Shown here one piece after another: positions 1 to 9,568 of a stretch of 64,000 bases of DNA; position 1 is the first letter of the stretch; each line of letters starts with the position of its first letter. A model generated the notes under the pieces. The model did not search any database. It saw only the letters and a program-made list of their open reading frames with translations, and had not been told where the DNA came from. Both the position numbers and the translations under genes were made by a program. Source of the DNA: Verrucomicrobiota bacterium (GTDB lineage: Bacteria > Verrucomicrobiota > Verrucomicrobiia > Methylacidiphilales > JBCCWR01); assembly GCA_039192515.1 (NCBI GenBank), contig JBCCXA010000015.1, forward strand, positions 20,876-84,875, read 5' to 3'.

Positions 1-1
1 T

Positions 2-142
2 AATGAGAATGAATGGATGCCAACAGAGGCAACTCGGCTTAAACTGCGCAGGCAAGATGCTGCACATGGTGCTCTCGATCATTTAGAAGAGACCCGGAAG
101 ATTTCATTTAGCGCTGATTCCTTGGTAGTCAGCGAAAAATAA
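2..142 (+). CDS. C-terminal end of an unidentified protein (partial)
   Basis: A reading frame is open from the left edge of the window to a TAA at 140-142 and encodes about 46 residues, ending in LVVSEK. The composition is charged and protein-like. It overlaps the tail of the convergent DciA-like gene by 14 bases. No family is recognisable from so short a tail. It could be a chance open frame, because only the right boundary is visible. Confidence 0.4.
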   Translation, partial: NENEWMPTEATRLKLRRQDAAHGALDHLEETRKISFSADSLVVSEK

Positions 143-869
143 TTCTTCTGATAGAGATACTTAAGACTTTGGATAGTTCTCTAGGTAAGGATGGGTTTCT
201 CCTTAATTCATAAATTCTTGAGGAACTAAGACATTTGCATATAGCAAGTCCTCGCTGCTCGTCTACGCGGACCAGCTCAGAGTCCATAGCAACTTCGCTG
301 CCAACTACGGTTGCCCAAGCCTGTTGGAGAGATCCAGAGCCGTGTCTTTGAGCACTACGAATTTTTTTCATTACCTTTTGCAAAACCATCTTTCTAGCTT
401 TAAGCGAATGGTCCTCAGGGCTTGCGTTAGTTGATGGAGATAACCTCTCCTCTTTGTTAATCAACTTTGAATAAAGTTTGAATTCATGTGGTGTCATCTT
501 GCGGCCATGTTGCTGCAGAAAGCCACTTTCTAAGTTTTCAAGGGCCTGTGAGTGATCTGCTAGTCGCTCGTAAACGCTGCGTTGAACTTTTCCGCTACTT
601 AAATCCATGATCTGCTCCATGCGCAATCCGCTATTCTTTAGTTCAAGCCTTACTTCATGGACGACTTCTATCCAGACCTTTTGGTATTCAGATTTGAGCA
701 CTTTTAGGTAGGGACGATTGGGAGAGTCTCCGCCGATATAGCAGTAAATCATCTGCTCACTAAGGGCTTGTCTCCGAGAACGTGATTTATGAGTCCTATT
801 TAATTTAAGAGCTCGGTAGGTAGAAAATTCACTTCTCTTGTAGGAGCCAAAAAAGGGACGGTCTGCCAT
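129..869 (-). CDS. DUF721/DciA-like protein
   Basis: This 246-residue protein has a basic N-terminal half with no recognisable domain. Its C-terminal part, from about residue 180, matches the DUF721/DciA pattern: an LQQAWATVVG motif, then a strand-rich segment ending in a short IRRIIFR tail. DciA proteins assist loading of the replicative helicase, so a role in DNA replication is inferred from the family. The N-terminal extension of about 170 residues is long for a DUF721 protein and may carry a separate function. The next gene upstream on the same strand begins beyond a 54-base gap. Confidence 0.6.
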   Translation of the reverse strand: MADRPFFGSYKRSEFSTYRALKLNRTHKSRSRRQALSEQMIYCYIGGDSPNRPYLKVLKSEYQKVWIEVVHEVRLELKNSGLRMEQIMDLSSGKVQRSVYERLADHSQALENLESGFLQQHGRKMTPHEFKLYSKLINKEERLSPSTNASPEDHSLKARKMVLQKVMKKIRSAQRHGSGSLQQAWATVVGSEVAMDSELVRVDEQRGLAICKCLSSSRIYELRRNPSLPRELSKVLSISIRRIIFR

Positions 870-923
870 GAAAGAAATATAGACAGATTCCCATGGTTCT
901 TCGAAACAAAATTGCAGCTGCTA

Positions 924-1673
924 TTACTTAAAATCGTTCCAAGAATAGCGGTTAGTATGGGGCAAGACAGCTTGTTGGATTGTTGTTTGAGTGGTCGCTG
1001 CCTCATCGACCGTCCTAGGAGAGGATGAGTTCATTCCTTCAGAGGGACTTTTTGCCTGGGACTGAGCTGTTCGAAGGTCTGGGGTCGGAATGCCTTTGGC
1101 AGCTAAAGCTCCTCTTAGGCTGCGGATTTCGGCTGCTTGGTTGTTAACAAGCACGGTTAGGTTCTTGATGTCTGTCTCAAGCCTAGAGAGCAATTTGTCC
1201 TTCTCTGATAATTTTTCATCTAGGGAGTTTTGAATTTGATCGACGGAATTAGAGTGGGCTTTAGACTTAACTACCAATCCATCTACACGTTTATCCAAAA
1301 CAGCTACTACAGCAGCGCCCTCGTCTTTGACTAACTTAAGATCTGATTTCAGCTCGGCTAATTTGTTTTCATGCGTAACCTTCTGAATTTTAATGGTGTG
1401 CTGAACTTCATTTAGAACGGTTTCGTGAACAGAAACTTCTTGTGAAAGCTTCATCATGGCCATGTACCGTTTATTCAGGAGGTCATTTTGCTCCGTTATT
1501 TGCGACACAAGAGACTTTTTTGTGTCTTCGAGAGTCTGATTCAGGGCGGCAAATTCGCGATTTTGCGTCCAGTAAGTGGTTCCTAAAAACCCTGCCAATG
1601 CTACTAAAATTAGGATAAGCGGCAGCCATGCCGATGGGCGGGATTCGACTTTGATTGAATCAGTATTACTCAT
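924..1673 (-). CDS. Membrane-anchored coiled-coil protein, unrecognised
   Basis: The 249-residue protein has one transmembrane helix near residues 16-34. A long heptad-rich region follows (about 38-195, rich in Leu, Lys, Glu and Gln), then a low-complexity Ser/Thr/Gln tail. The topology suggests a short cytoplasmic N-terminus and a large periplasmic coiled coil. A strong ribosome binding site (GAGGTGAT) lies just upstream of the ATG and supports this start. No family is recognised; a cell-envelope or structural role is a guess from architecture. The DciA-like gene follows on the same strand. Confidence 0.65.
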   Translation of the reverse strand: MSNTDSIKVESRPSAWLPLILILVALAGFLGTTYWTQNREFAALNQTLEDTKKSLVSQITEQNDLLNKRYMAMMKLSQEVSVHETVLNEVQHTIKIQKVTHENKLAELKSDLKLVKDEGAAVVAVLDKRVDGLVVKSKAHSNSVDQIQNSLDEKLSEKDKLLSRLETDIKNLTVLVNNQAAEIRSLRGALAAKGIPTPDLRTAQSQAKSPSEGMNSSSPRTVDEAATTQTTIQQAVLPHTNRYSWNDFK

Positions 1674-1825
1674 AAATCACCTCAAGATAGACAACCACCT
1701 ATAGTATCGGACGTAGTTAACTTAATCTTTAATTTTAGTTTGAGACTAAATGACTTCTTCAGTATAAGACGATCTGGTATCATACATACATTAGTAAGTG
1801 GCGACTGATCGCTTTCAGAAACATT

Positions 1826-2344
1826 ATGACAATCCTATCCTCACAAGAGGCATATCAAAAAAGTTTGCAAGGCGGACTTTTGGTAGATGTTAGAACCAAG
1901 CCAGAATATGAAGCAATGCATGCACGAGGAGCGGAACATTTGCCTCTGGATAGCCTTACCATAGAAAAGGCAAGTGAGTTACGACGAAAAGTATTCGAGG
2001 ATGAACAGATCTTGCTGCTTTGTAAATCAGGCAAAAGGGCTAGCCGAGCCGCAAGCATATTTTCTAAAGCAGGGCATCCGGATGTTTGTGTTGTTGAAGG
2101 CGGCACAGACCAATGGGTGCAAGCTAACTTGCCTCATTTGAGGGGGCCGAAAATGATGAGTCTAGAAAGGCAAGTGCGAATTGCTGCGGGTGTTCTGGTG
2201 GCAGTTGGAGCTGCTTTGACTTATTGGGTTAATCCAGCTTTTACTATAGTTCCGGCTTTTGTGGGGTGTGGGCTGGTTTTTGCAGGCTTAACGGACTGGT
2301 GTGGTATGGGTTTACTTCTAGCGAAGATGCCGTGGAATAGATAA
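1826..2344 (+). CDS. Rhodanese-domain protein with DUF2892 membrane tail
   Basis: Residues 1-105 form a single rhodanese domain with the LVDVRT motif and the active-site loop CKSGKRA, which puts the persulfide-carrying cysteine at about residue 66. Residues 112-172 form a two-helix membrane segment ending in the TDWCGMG motif typical of DUF2892, as in E. coli YgaP. The likely role is a membrane-attached sulfurtransferase that moves sulfane sulfur; the substrate cannot be told. It is transcribed alone and converges with the GH57 gene 10 bases downstream. Confidence 0.85.
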   Translation: MTILSSQEAYQKSLQGGLLVDVRTKPEYEAMHARGAEHLPLDSLTIEKASELRRKVFEDEQILLLCKSGKRASRAASIFSKAGHPDVCVVEGGTDQWVQANLPHLRGPKMMSLERQVRIAAGVLVAVGAALTYWVNPAFTIVPAFVGCGLVFAGLTDWCGMGLLLAKMPWNR

Positions 2345-2354
2345 TTGGAGTATT

Positions 2355-4424
2355 TTAGAGCTCAGCGCACTGAAGCTTAATGGAAAATGTCTTGGCATCC
2401 TTGGGAGGTATATCGAAAGGCCAGCCAATTAGTAAGGCGTTACCTTGTAATACTTCATGTGAAATCTTATCGTTAGTTTCTGAGCTCATCAGTGGATAGC
2501 ACCACAGGTTGGCTTCCTGTTCAGAGAGCAACTGTACTTCAAGTCCAGCAGTTTGAGAATGATAGACAATTTTTTTCCCATAACCGTCAAAGCTTATTTC
2601 TGTAGGGGATGTTTCTCGATCCTCTAAGATAATCCGGTCGTTTGATTGCTTAGAGAACGGTAAATGAAGATTCACCTCTGTAGCTAGAATGGCTTCGAGT
2701 GGAAGGTCGCTGGTATTAATGATTTGGTATACTACTTTTAGTTGATAAGTCTCTGCTCCCCAATGGTATGTTTTGCGAAGGGTAACTTTTTGGTGCATCT
2801 GATTTCGGTAAAGCCCCCCCTTTCTTTCCAAGGTTATAAGGGCTCGGTTGCTAAGGTTTTGGGAATCAACTATTTCATAAGGCTGATCAATAAAATCACC
2901 TAATTCTACCGCTTTGTTCTCGAAGAGATCCTCAGAATGAGTATGCCTATTGAAGAGGTGATCTTGGAAAAGATGCCTTTTGTACCAATCGCTTTTAGAT
3001 TGGTCCTCTTGTTCCTGCAGATCAGATGGAGGGATCAGAGAATCATCTGTTAAACCACTAAGAGACTCCGAATGACGAGTTAAATGAGAGGCTAGGTTGA
3101 GGTGTTTCGGTAGTAAGCTATACTCAAAGCAGGACCCTCCGTAGGCCGGATGGATGCCACAGAAAATTTTAGGGTGAGTAACCAGCACCTCTTCTTGTCC
3201 ATCTGCATTAATATCATGGCTGGAGATGTTCCATCCATTGCGATTCGCTGCTAGAATTGATTCTGCATGCAAGAGGCGCTTCCAGATTGCTTGTCTCAGG
3301 TGGGGTTGGTAAAGTCCTCCAGATGTTCCAAACCAATAGGCGGTGTTGCACTGGGCCTGCCACAGTAGATCTTGGCATTCATCTATTTGAGAAGGACTAG
3401 AATCTTTAAGCAATTTTTTGAGCCATAGCCCCTTTTTATGCATTTGATTAGCCTCGTGATAACGTGCTTTAAATGAGGCAAATGAGCCGGAGCGAAAGAA
3501 AGGGAGAAAAAGGTGAGAGTCGTGACGGATGGCTAGGTTGCGGCGCGCTCTTCTGTAGTCTGTTCGCGAACCATCGGGTAATGACCAGGCGCCCATCTCC
3601 CATCTTGAGCCCGCAGGTATATAAATAAGCCTAGTTGGTTTATGAGATAGTAAATAATCTTTAAAGCGAATGAGCTTAAGCCATCCAGACGCATCTGATA
3701 AAGTCGTGAAAAGTTCTGAGAGATAACCAGATTGATGAACACTGTCGAAAGTTCCAGGCCATACTCCCCAGCGTTCTGCAATATCAGCTGCGGTAAATGT
3801 CTGTTCATTTCTACGATTTGCAACGCGCCGTAAATAGATGAGCAAATCGTCCACTTTCCCAAAAGGCATGCGCTTTAGAATATTCGTGTCATTGGGAAAT
3901 AGATATATCGGGTGGCCTAAGTGTTCAGTAACGAAGGCGCCATTTAGTTCATTTTCCTTTTCTCCAGCATAGACGAAGCGCCCTGCTCTTAAAATAGTAT
4001 AGCGAAGGCCATTTTCAAAATAAGTTTGGGCTAGTGAAGGGCTCCACACGCCTTCGGCTGTCCAAACACCATGGGGAGCATATCCCAGATGCTCTGCTTG
4101 CCATTGATTCATCTTCCGAAGTTGGCCAATACGGTCTTCCTCCGGTAGCTCAGCAAGCACGGGCTCATAAAATCCATCAGATAGGATTTCAATTTGATCA
4201 CGTTCTATAAGGCACTTGAGTCGTTCCAAGTATTCAGGGTGTTTCTCAAGTAAGAATTGGAGAATAGGTCCTGAGTAAGATAAAGTGATGTTGATTTTAG
4301 GATGTGCCTCTATGGCCTTTAGCAGTGGCTCATAGCAACGTGTGTAGCATAGCTCCAAAACTTCCGGGAAGTTTCCAATAGGCTGGTGGTGATGTAGAGA
4401 GAGGATTAGGTTTAAGTGATTCAT
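2355..4424 (-). CDS. GH57 4-alpha-glucanotransferase-like protein
   Basis: The protein has the GH57 plan of Thermococcus-type 4-alpha-glucanotransferases: HHHQP at about 12-16, DGFYEPVLAELP near 84-95, and the nucleophile motif WTAEGVW with Glu at about 124. DUF1925/DUF1926-type modules follow, with YGGSCFEY and a DHLF-type motif. Family knowledge points to transfer or hydrolysis of alpha-1,4-glucans. One oddity: in the fourth conserved region the usual DDGEKFGVWPGT reads DIAERWGVWPGT, so the expected acid/base Asp appears to be Ile. The enzyme may therefore be altered or inactive. The start is the ATG at 4424; the preceding in-frame TTG is less likely. It belongs to the glycogen/sugar block with the GH57, galT and glgA genes upstream. 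Confidence 0.8.
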   Translation of the reverse strand: MNHLNLILSLHHHQPIGNFPEVLELCYTRCYEPLLKAIEAHPKINITLSYSGPILQFLLEKHPEYLERLKCLIERDQIEILSDGFYEPVLAELPEEDRIGQLRKMNQWQAEHLGYAPHGVWTAEGVWSPSLAQTYFENGLRYTILRAGRFVYAGEKENELNGAFVTEHLGHPIYLFPNDTNILKRMPFGKVDDLLIYLRRVANRRNEQTFTAADIAERWGVWPGTFDSVHQSGYLSELFTTLSDASGWLKLIRFKDYLLSHKPTRLIYIPAGSRWEMGAWSLPDGSRTDYRRARRNLAIRHDSHLFLPFFRSGSFASFKARYHEANQMHKKGLWLKKLLKDSSPSQIDECQDLLWQAQCNTAYWFGTSGGLYQPHLRQAIWKRLLHAESILAANRNGWNISSHDINADGQEEVLVTHPKIFCGIHPAYGGSCFEYSLLPKHLNLASHLTRHSESLSGLTDDSLIPPSDLQEQEDQSKSDWYKRHLFQDHLFNRHTHSEDLFENKAVELGDFIDQPYEIVDSQNLSNRALITLERKGGLYRNQMHQKVTLRKTYHWGAETYQLKVVYQIINTSDLPLEAILATEVNLHLPFSKQSNDRIILEDRETSPTEISFDGYGKKIVYHSQTAGLEVQLLSEQEANLWCYPLMSSETNDKISHEVLQGNALLIGWPFDIPPKDAKTFSIKLQCAEL

Positions 4425-4463
4425 CAATAAGAGGCTTGAATTTGACCTGGATTATGGACTAAA

Positions 4464-4606
4464 GGCTAGAAGATCTGCGCCACATCTTTGCCTTAAATTA
4501 CATAGAGTCTGCTAGAGGTATCACCTTTTTGGTACATCTTTGTCGACTCTCTTTTTCTTGCGGCTCAAGTTTTTACGCATCTCATTCAACTTCTATTACA
4601 TCATCC
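4464..4606 (-). repeat. Dispersed repeat, copy A
   Basis: This lies in the 379-base gap between the two GH57 genes. Read on the minus strand it aligns almost without gaps to 41972-42113, sharing blocks such as GGATGATGT, GAGATGC, CTTGAGC, GCAGACTCTATG and GCGCAGATCTT. Stops interrupt the reading frames, so this copy is probably not coding. Outside the repeat, the rest of the gap (4607-4803) shows no gene. Confidence 0.7.
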
Positions 4607-4803
4607 TAGTTTAAACAATATAATTATGGAGCATATATTGGGTATCAGTATGCCAAAGTTTTTCATGTATTTTTATCAAGTAAGATTGATATAACAAGTA
4701 ATGCTTGTGATTACTACTTAAAAGTAAACGGCACTGAATTATCAGCTGACGGATGGACTGATTTTAGGTAGATGGCTGTATTTCTCATGCGTGTGATTGA
4801 GTT

Positions 4804-6975
4804 TTAAACAAACCAGTTTTTTAAAGTGAATTTTGGAGAGGGAGCCGTGAATTCAATAAGGCCTGTAGAAGGGTAAATTTCTTTTTCTGTCCCATTCTCT
4901 AAAATCTGCAGGGTCATCGTGACTGTTTCTCCTTCACTCTTCCAATCCAGGGCATGAACACTCGTAGATAATTCAATGCGCTGTGGCTTAATGGCAAGGT
5001 GAACCGTCTCTTTTCTAGAGTAGTAGCGGACCCCATCTTTACTTCTTTCGATTTTAGCGAGGTAGGTTTCGAGCTTATTGTGCTTGCTAGCTTCTCTATT
5101 AATAACAATTCGAGCGGGTTCGGGTTTGTGAAAAGTGTAAATAAGCTGGTCTGGGGATTGCCCCTTGTAGTCAAAGCGAAGAAAAATGTTTTCAGGATTA
5201 AAGCCAAAGTAGAGCTCCCTGGCAATCCTGTCGGATTGGTACATTGCACCGCCGCTGTTTTCAAGATTCATATGCCCTGCGCCCATCCAATCAAAGTAGC
5301 TTTCCTTATCTTGTTCTAATTCTGGGTAAATATAGCTGGTGGGCACTGTGTAGGTAAAGAGGCGGCCCTTTTGTCGTATGGGGGCGCTTAAGTATTTTGG
5401 AGGCACTTCATTGAGTAAATAATAGACATTCTTAAGATGTGTTCTAAATAGCTCATCAAAGAGAAAGTCAGAATCGGTCTGGAAATCAGGACCATACCAC
5501 CAGAACCAATCACTTCCTTCGGCTGCGTATATTTCTCTCCAGGCATTTTCGAGAACTTCGCTGGGAAGTGTATTTTCCGCTGCGTATTCAATCAGGAAAT
5601 TTCTTGTTTTGCCTAGCCACTCCCACCCTCTATTTTCCTCTCCGTCACCAATCCAAATATCAAAGTCGCCGTTGATCCACGAACCTGAATGCAGATGGTG
5701 AACGGTATTATGAGGAGGGAATTCTGCAAAGACATCGCCAAGTCTCCTTGCTCGTAGTTTATGACTTGCTTGGATACGCTGATAAACCATGTGTAGAAAG
5801 CTTTTGCCGCCGTCATGAAAAGTTTCCCAAGCATTTTCTCCGTCCAAGACTACACCAACGACTCGATTGGGATTATCAGATGGAACAACTTCGTCTAGAT
5901 GCTCTAAATGATGAATGAGAAAATCGGTAGCTTCTTGATCAGTTTGTCGTGCAGCATTAAATCCTACGAAGTCGGATAAAGGGCGTTCACGAAATAAAGC
6001 GTTGACTCTTGCTCCTTCAAATTCGCATGCCCAGGTTTTGAAGAGTTCAATATGGTCTGTTTCTGGTGGTAAGCTCTGAAATAAAACTTTTTCGTCCGTG
6101 CAAAAATATTCAATCCCCTCTTCTTTGAAATGAGGTATTAACTCTGGGGCAACAGATCCTTCTGAAGGCCATAGGCCTTTTGCTTTTTCCCCAAAGACTG
6201 ACTCGTGTAACTCTTGGGCCATCCTCAAGTGAGCTTTGACATCATCTGGGGCAGAGAATGGGGGCGGCAACTCCCTGCCAGGCATGCAGCGGTGTGCAAA
6301 ATCAGTGTTGTATACAAGAGGCATGATTGGGTGATAAAAAGGGGTAGTGGTAATTTCTACTTGGCCAGCGTCTTTGGCTTCTCTGTAGTAATTGAGAACC
6401 GTACAAACAATTTCATGATGAATATCCAAAACGCGATTTTTTTCTTCTTCAGTGAATCCTCTAGCTTTCCGTTTCAACTCCTTTAGCTCTGGATAATTTT
6501 CTTCTGCACTGAAACCACACCAAGAGAGGTTATACCACGTTTGGAGGTCTAGATAGTCTTGGTCTTCGAAGTGGCGGGTGCTCTCTTTAATGGTTGTTAG
6601 GTCATAGTTTTGACCGCGAAGATCAAGTAACTCTTTATATCTAGGGAATGGATAAATCAAATTATCCCAATGAATCTTAAAAAAATTTTCTAAAATATGA
6701 ATTTTATCTTCGTGGGATAACTCAGAGGCAGGTTTACGGCTTAGTTCTTCCCATGCATCTGTTACTTCTCTTTGGGCAAGTTCTTGAAGCTGCTTTATAA
6801 GCACGGGGGTAAAATTGAAATTGAGATGAACCTCTGGGTACATTCTTCCTACCATAATCATGTCTAAGTAGCCTTTGACTGCATGAAGCCGGACCCAAGG
6901 CATCAATGCTGTTTTCGTCAATGGGTTGACATAGTACGGTTGGTGCATATGCCATAAGAAGACAACATTCATCAT
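4804..6975 (-). CDS. GH57 glycoside hydrolase (amylase/amylopullulanase type)
   Basis: At 723 residues this GH57 protein keeps all the motifs needed for catalysis: HMHQPYY at 9-15, GLWPSEGSV with the likely nucleophile Glu272, and VVLDGENAWE with the likely acid/base Asp378. A beta-rich C-terminal region of about 200 residues follows the catalytic barrel. There is no signal peptide, so it probably acts on cytoplasmic glycogen or maltodextrins. Its ATG overlaps the galT stop codon by four bases (ATGA), indicating translational coupling. It differs from the neighbouring GH57 protein, whose acid/base residue looks replaced. Confidence 0.88.
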   Translation of the reverse strand: MMNVVFLWHMHQPYYVNPLTKTALMPWVRLHAVKGYLDMIMVGRMYPEVHLNFNFTPVLIKQLQELAQREVTDAWEELSRKPASELSHEDKIHILENFFKIHWDNLIYPFPRYKELLDLRGQNYDLTTIKESTRHFEDQDYLDLQTWYNLSWCGFSAEENYPELKELKRKARGFTEEEKNRVLDIHHEIVCTVLNYYREAKDAGQVEITTTPFYHPIMPLVYNTDFAHRCMPGRELPPPFSAPDDVKAHLRMAQELHESVFGEKAKGLWPSEGSVAPELIPHFKEEGIEYFCTDEKVLFQSLPPETDHIELFKTWACEFEGARVNALFRERPLSDFVGFNAARQTDQEATDFLIHHLEHLDEVVPSDNPNRVVGVVLDGENAWETFHDGGKSFLHMVYQRIQASHKLRARRLGDVFAEFPPHNTVHHLHSGSWINGDFDIWIGDGEENRGWEWLGKTRNFLIEYAAENTLPSEVLENAWREIYAAEGSDWFWWYGPDFQTDSDFLFDELFRTHLKNVYYLLNEVPPKYLSAPIRQKGRLFTYTVPTSYIYPELEQDKESYFDWMGAGHMNLENSGGAMYQSDRIARELYFGFNPENIFLRFDYKGQSPDQLIYTFHKPEPARIVINREASKHNKLETYLAKIERSKDGVRYYSRKETVHLAIKPQRIELSTSVHALDWKSEGETVTMTLQILENGTEKEIYPSTGLIEFTAPSPKFTLKNWFV

Positions 6976-8000
6976 AAGATCTTGGCCTCCTTCAATATAG
7001 TAGCTGCTTCCTCGGGTAGAACAGTATTGATATGGAACCCTGTCCCGAATTCAAACCCTGCAATTCCTGTAAGACGAGGTAAGATCTCAACATGCCAGCG
7101 ATAGTCAAAAGTCGCTGTTTGCATGTCAGGCTTATCTATTCTTTTGATAGGAGCCGTATGAATGATCATGTTATAATCGGGTTTTCCGACAGCCTCAGAA
7201 AGTTGTCGAAGCACCGTTCGGACGGCATCAGCAAGGAGGAAGAGTTCATGGTCATCGCATTCAGCAAAGTGGGGTTTCTGTTGGCGGGGCATAATGCATA
7301 TCTCAAAGGGAAAGCGAGATGCAAAAGGACAAAAGGCTGCGAAACCGGCGTTTTCAAACACCAGTCGCTCATTGTTTTTTAATTCATTTCGTAAAATATC
7401 CTCAAAGATATTGCGGTCCTTTTGCAAAAAATAATGACGTGCGGCTACGAGCTTTTCTTTAATAGTTATAGGTGTGATAGGCAAGGCTATGATCTGAGAA
7501 TGGGAGTGGTAGATGGAAGCACCAGCCAATGCACCAAAGTTTTTGAACACAATGATGTAACGAAAGCGCTTATCTTGACTCAAATCATGAGAGCGCGCCC
7601 GGTAGGCTTTAAGCACATTGGCTACTTCGGTGAGTTTTAGGTCTTCTAAGCATTGTTGAGCATTGGGAGTTTCAATCACTACTTCATGAGCGCCAATACC
7701 ATTGATGCGGTCGTAAAATCCGACTGCTTCTTTATCTAAATTGCCTTCAACCCGCAGGGCGGGAAATCTGTTAGGAACTACACGAACCTGCCAGCCGGGC
7801 TTATTAGGTTGTGAATGCTCGTTGCGAATCGCAAAGACTTCATCAGGAGTATAACTTTCATTCCCTTCACTAAATGGGTCAGATTCCGGGTCACCCGGCG
7901 TAGGTTCCCGCATAGTAGAGGCATTCATAGGGCGGCGTAACCGCTCGGGACTAAATACAACCCATCGTCCTATGAGTGGATCTTTGCGTATTTCAGGCAT
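6972..8000 (-). CDS. galT: Galactose-1-phosphate uridylyltransferase
   Basis: The protein is 342 residues, the normal length for a GalT. It shows the N-terminal RKDPLIGRWVVFSPER motif, NRFPAL, and the active-site HSHSQ at about 165-169, where the second His would carry the uridylyl group. The more common form is HPHSQ; Ser in the second position is tolerated in this family. GalT moves UMP from UDP-glucose to galactose-1-phosphate in the Leloir pathway. It sits between glgA (23 bases upstream) and the GH57 gene (ATGA overlap), suggesting one sugar-phosphate/glucan operon. Confidence 0.92.
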   Translation of the reverse strand: MPEIRKDPLIGRWVVFSPERLRRPMNASTMREPTPGDPESDPFSEGNESYTPDEVFAIRNEHSQPNKPGWQVRVVPNRFPALRVEGNLDKEAVGFYDRINGIGAHEVVIETPNAQQCLEDLKLTEVANVLKAYRARSHDLSQDKRFRYIIVFKNFGALAGASIYHSHSQIIALPITPITIKEKLVAARHYFLQKDRNIFEDILRNELKNNERLVFENAGFAAFCPFASRFPFEICIMPRQQKPHFAECDDHELFLLADAVRTVLRQLSEAVGKPDYNMIIHTAPIKRIDKPDMQTATFDYRWHVEILPRLTGIAGFEFGTGFHINTVLPEEAATILKEAKIL

Positions 8001-8023
8001 AGTCTTTACAAAAAAATTCTTAG

Positions 8024-9475
8024 CTAGTTGGAGACCTTACTTTTATGCAGTAAGGCATCCTCGTAGGATTTTCCATATTCATCAATTCTACCCGACCAAG
8101 AAAAATCCTGTTGCATGGCATTCATGCGGATAGTCTGCCACTTCTTGGTGCTCTGTCGCAATCGTATTCCTTGTAAAACTTGGGCAAGGAAAGCTTCTTT
8201 GTGAAACTCTTTAAAAACGAAGCCAGTTCCGGTTAACGCGTGGTCATCCCAAGGTTGCACCGTATCGGCTAGTCCGCCTGTTGCATGAACGATTGGAATA
8301 GTGCCATATCTTTGGCTGTATAATTGGCTGAGGCCGCAAGGCTCAAAACGCGAAGGCATCAGGAAAAAGTCGCAACCCGCTTCAATCAGGTGGGATAGAG
8401 GCATATCAAAGCCTATATGCACACTCACTTGGTTGGGGTTATCTTTGGCGAGGTTTGAAAAATAGTTTTCATAAGAAGCATCGCCAGATCCTAGGAGAAT
8501 AAATTGTGCCCCGAGACGTAAGATTTCCTCTACTATACTCTGCGTCAACTCGAGTCCTTTTTGTTCAACGAGGCGAGTGACAATGCCAAATAGGGGTGGA
8601 TTTTCATCAACTGGCAAGTGAAAAGCTTCCTGTAGTCTACGCTTGCAAAGGGCTTTGCCTTTCATATGTTTGGTCGAGTAGTTTTCCGGAATATGGGGGT
8701 CTGTTTCAGGGTTCCATGTTTCGTTGTCCATGCCGTTAGTGATGCCTCTTAATTTATGTTTATATTTCTTTAATACTCCATCTAGTCCGCAGCCTTTTGC
8801 AGGGGTAAGAATTTCATTGGCATAAGTTGGACTTACCGTGGTGATAGCATCTGCGCAAACAAGTCCTCCTTTCATCAAGTTGAGGCGTCCATAATACTCC
8901 AGGATTTCGGGCGAATTAAAAACCTTTGGAAGTCCAAGAAGGTTGAAATCTTGGGAAGAAAATATTCCCTGGTAGGCAAGGTTGTGAATGGTAAATACCG
9001 TGGCGGTTTCAAGTGCCAGGTGTCGAATAAAAACAGGCACTAAAGCACAATGCCAATCGTGAAGATGTAGAATTTGTGGCGCTGGAGTAAGAAGCTGGCT
9101 TAGCGCGGTGACAGCTTTGCTGAAGAAAACGAAACGGCTCAAGTTGTCGGGGTATTGTCCGTAGCGGTCACCATAGAGGCCCTGTCGATCAAATAATCTT
9201 GGTTCTTCAATAGCAAAAAGACGAACATGGTTTGCAGTCTTGCCCTGCCAGATTTGTGCTCGGTACCTGTTATTGCCTACTGGAACTTCATACTGAATCC
9301 TGGTATTCCGCCATGGTTGCTCCTTGTGATCATGCATGATTCGATACATGGGGACAGTAACGGAGACACTGTGTCCAGCGCTGCGCAATGCACCTGGCAA
9401 TCCTGCTAATACGTCTCCCAGGCCGCCCGTGTGCGCGTAAGGGCTAATTTCACTGGATGCGAATAATATGTTCAT
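8024..9475 (-). CDS. glgA: Glycogen synthase (ADP-glucose, GT5)
   Basis: This 483-residue GT5 glycogen synthase has the GT-B fold hallmarks: an N-terminal SSEISPYAHTGGLGDV motif, HLHDWH near residue 140, NGMD near 248, and a C-terminal PSRFEPCGLSQLY motif holding the catalytic Glu. It elongates alpha-1,4-glucan from ADP-glucose. The normally near-invariant Lys of KTGGL, which contacts ADP-glucose, is His15 here. It is the first gene of the minus-strand glgA-galT-GH57 group and diverges from rnr, with about 93 bases between the two starts for both promoters. Confidence 0.93.
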   Translation of the reverse strand: MNILFASSEISPYAHTGGLGDVLAGLPGALRSAGHSVSVTVPMYRIMHDHKEQPWRNTRIQYEVPVGNNRYRAQIWQGKTANHVRLFAIEEPRLFDRQGLYGDRYGQYPDNLSRFVFFSKAVTALSQLLTPAPQILHLHDWHCALVPVFIRHLALETATVFTIHNLAYQGIFSSQDFNLLGLPKVFNSPEILEYYGRLNLMKGGLVCADAITTVSPTYANEILTPAKGCGLDGVLKKYKHKLRGITNGMDNETWNPETDPHIPENYSTKHMKGKALCKRRLQEAFHLPVDENPPLFGIVTRLVEQKGLELTQSIVEEILRLGAQFILLGSGDASYENYFSNLAKDNPNQVSVHIGFDMPLSHLIEAGCDFFLMPSRFEPCGLSQLYSQRYGTIPIVHATGGLADTVQPWDDHALTGTGFVFKEFHKEAFLAQVLQGIRLRQSTKKWQTIRMNAMQQDFSWSGRIDEYGKSYEDALLHKSKVSN

Positions 9476-9568
9476 ACCTCAACTACAGTGATAGATTGGG
9501 ATCAAAGCTGCATCAGTGTCGATCAGCAATTTCTTTTAACTATTTATAAGGCATTTACCAAAGACTCT

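Noticed and set aside
9488..9568. Longer RNase R start at the GTG
   Set aside because: The extra 27 residues do not resemble family N-termini, and they would cut into the divergent glgA promoter space.
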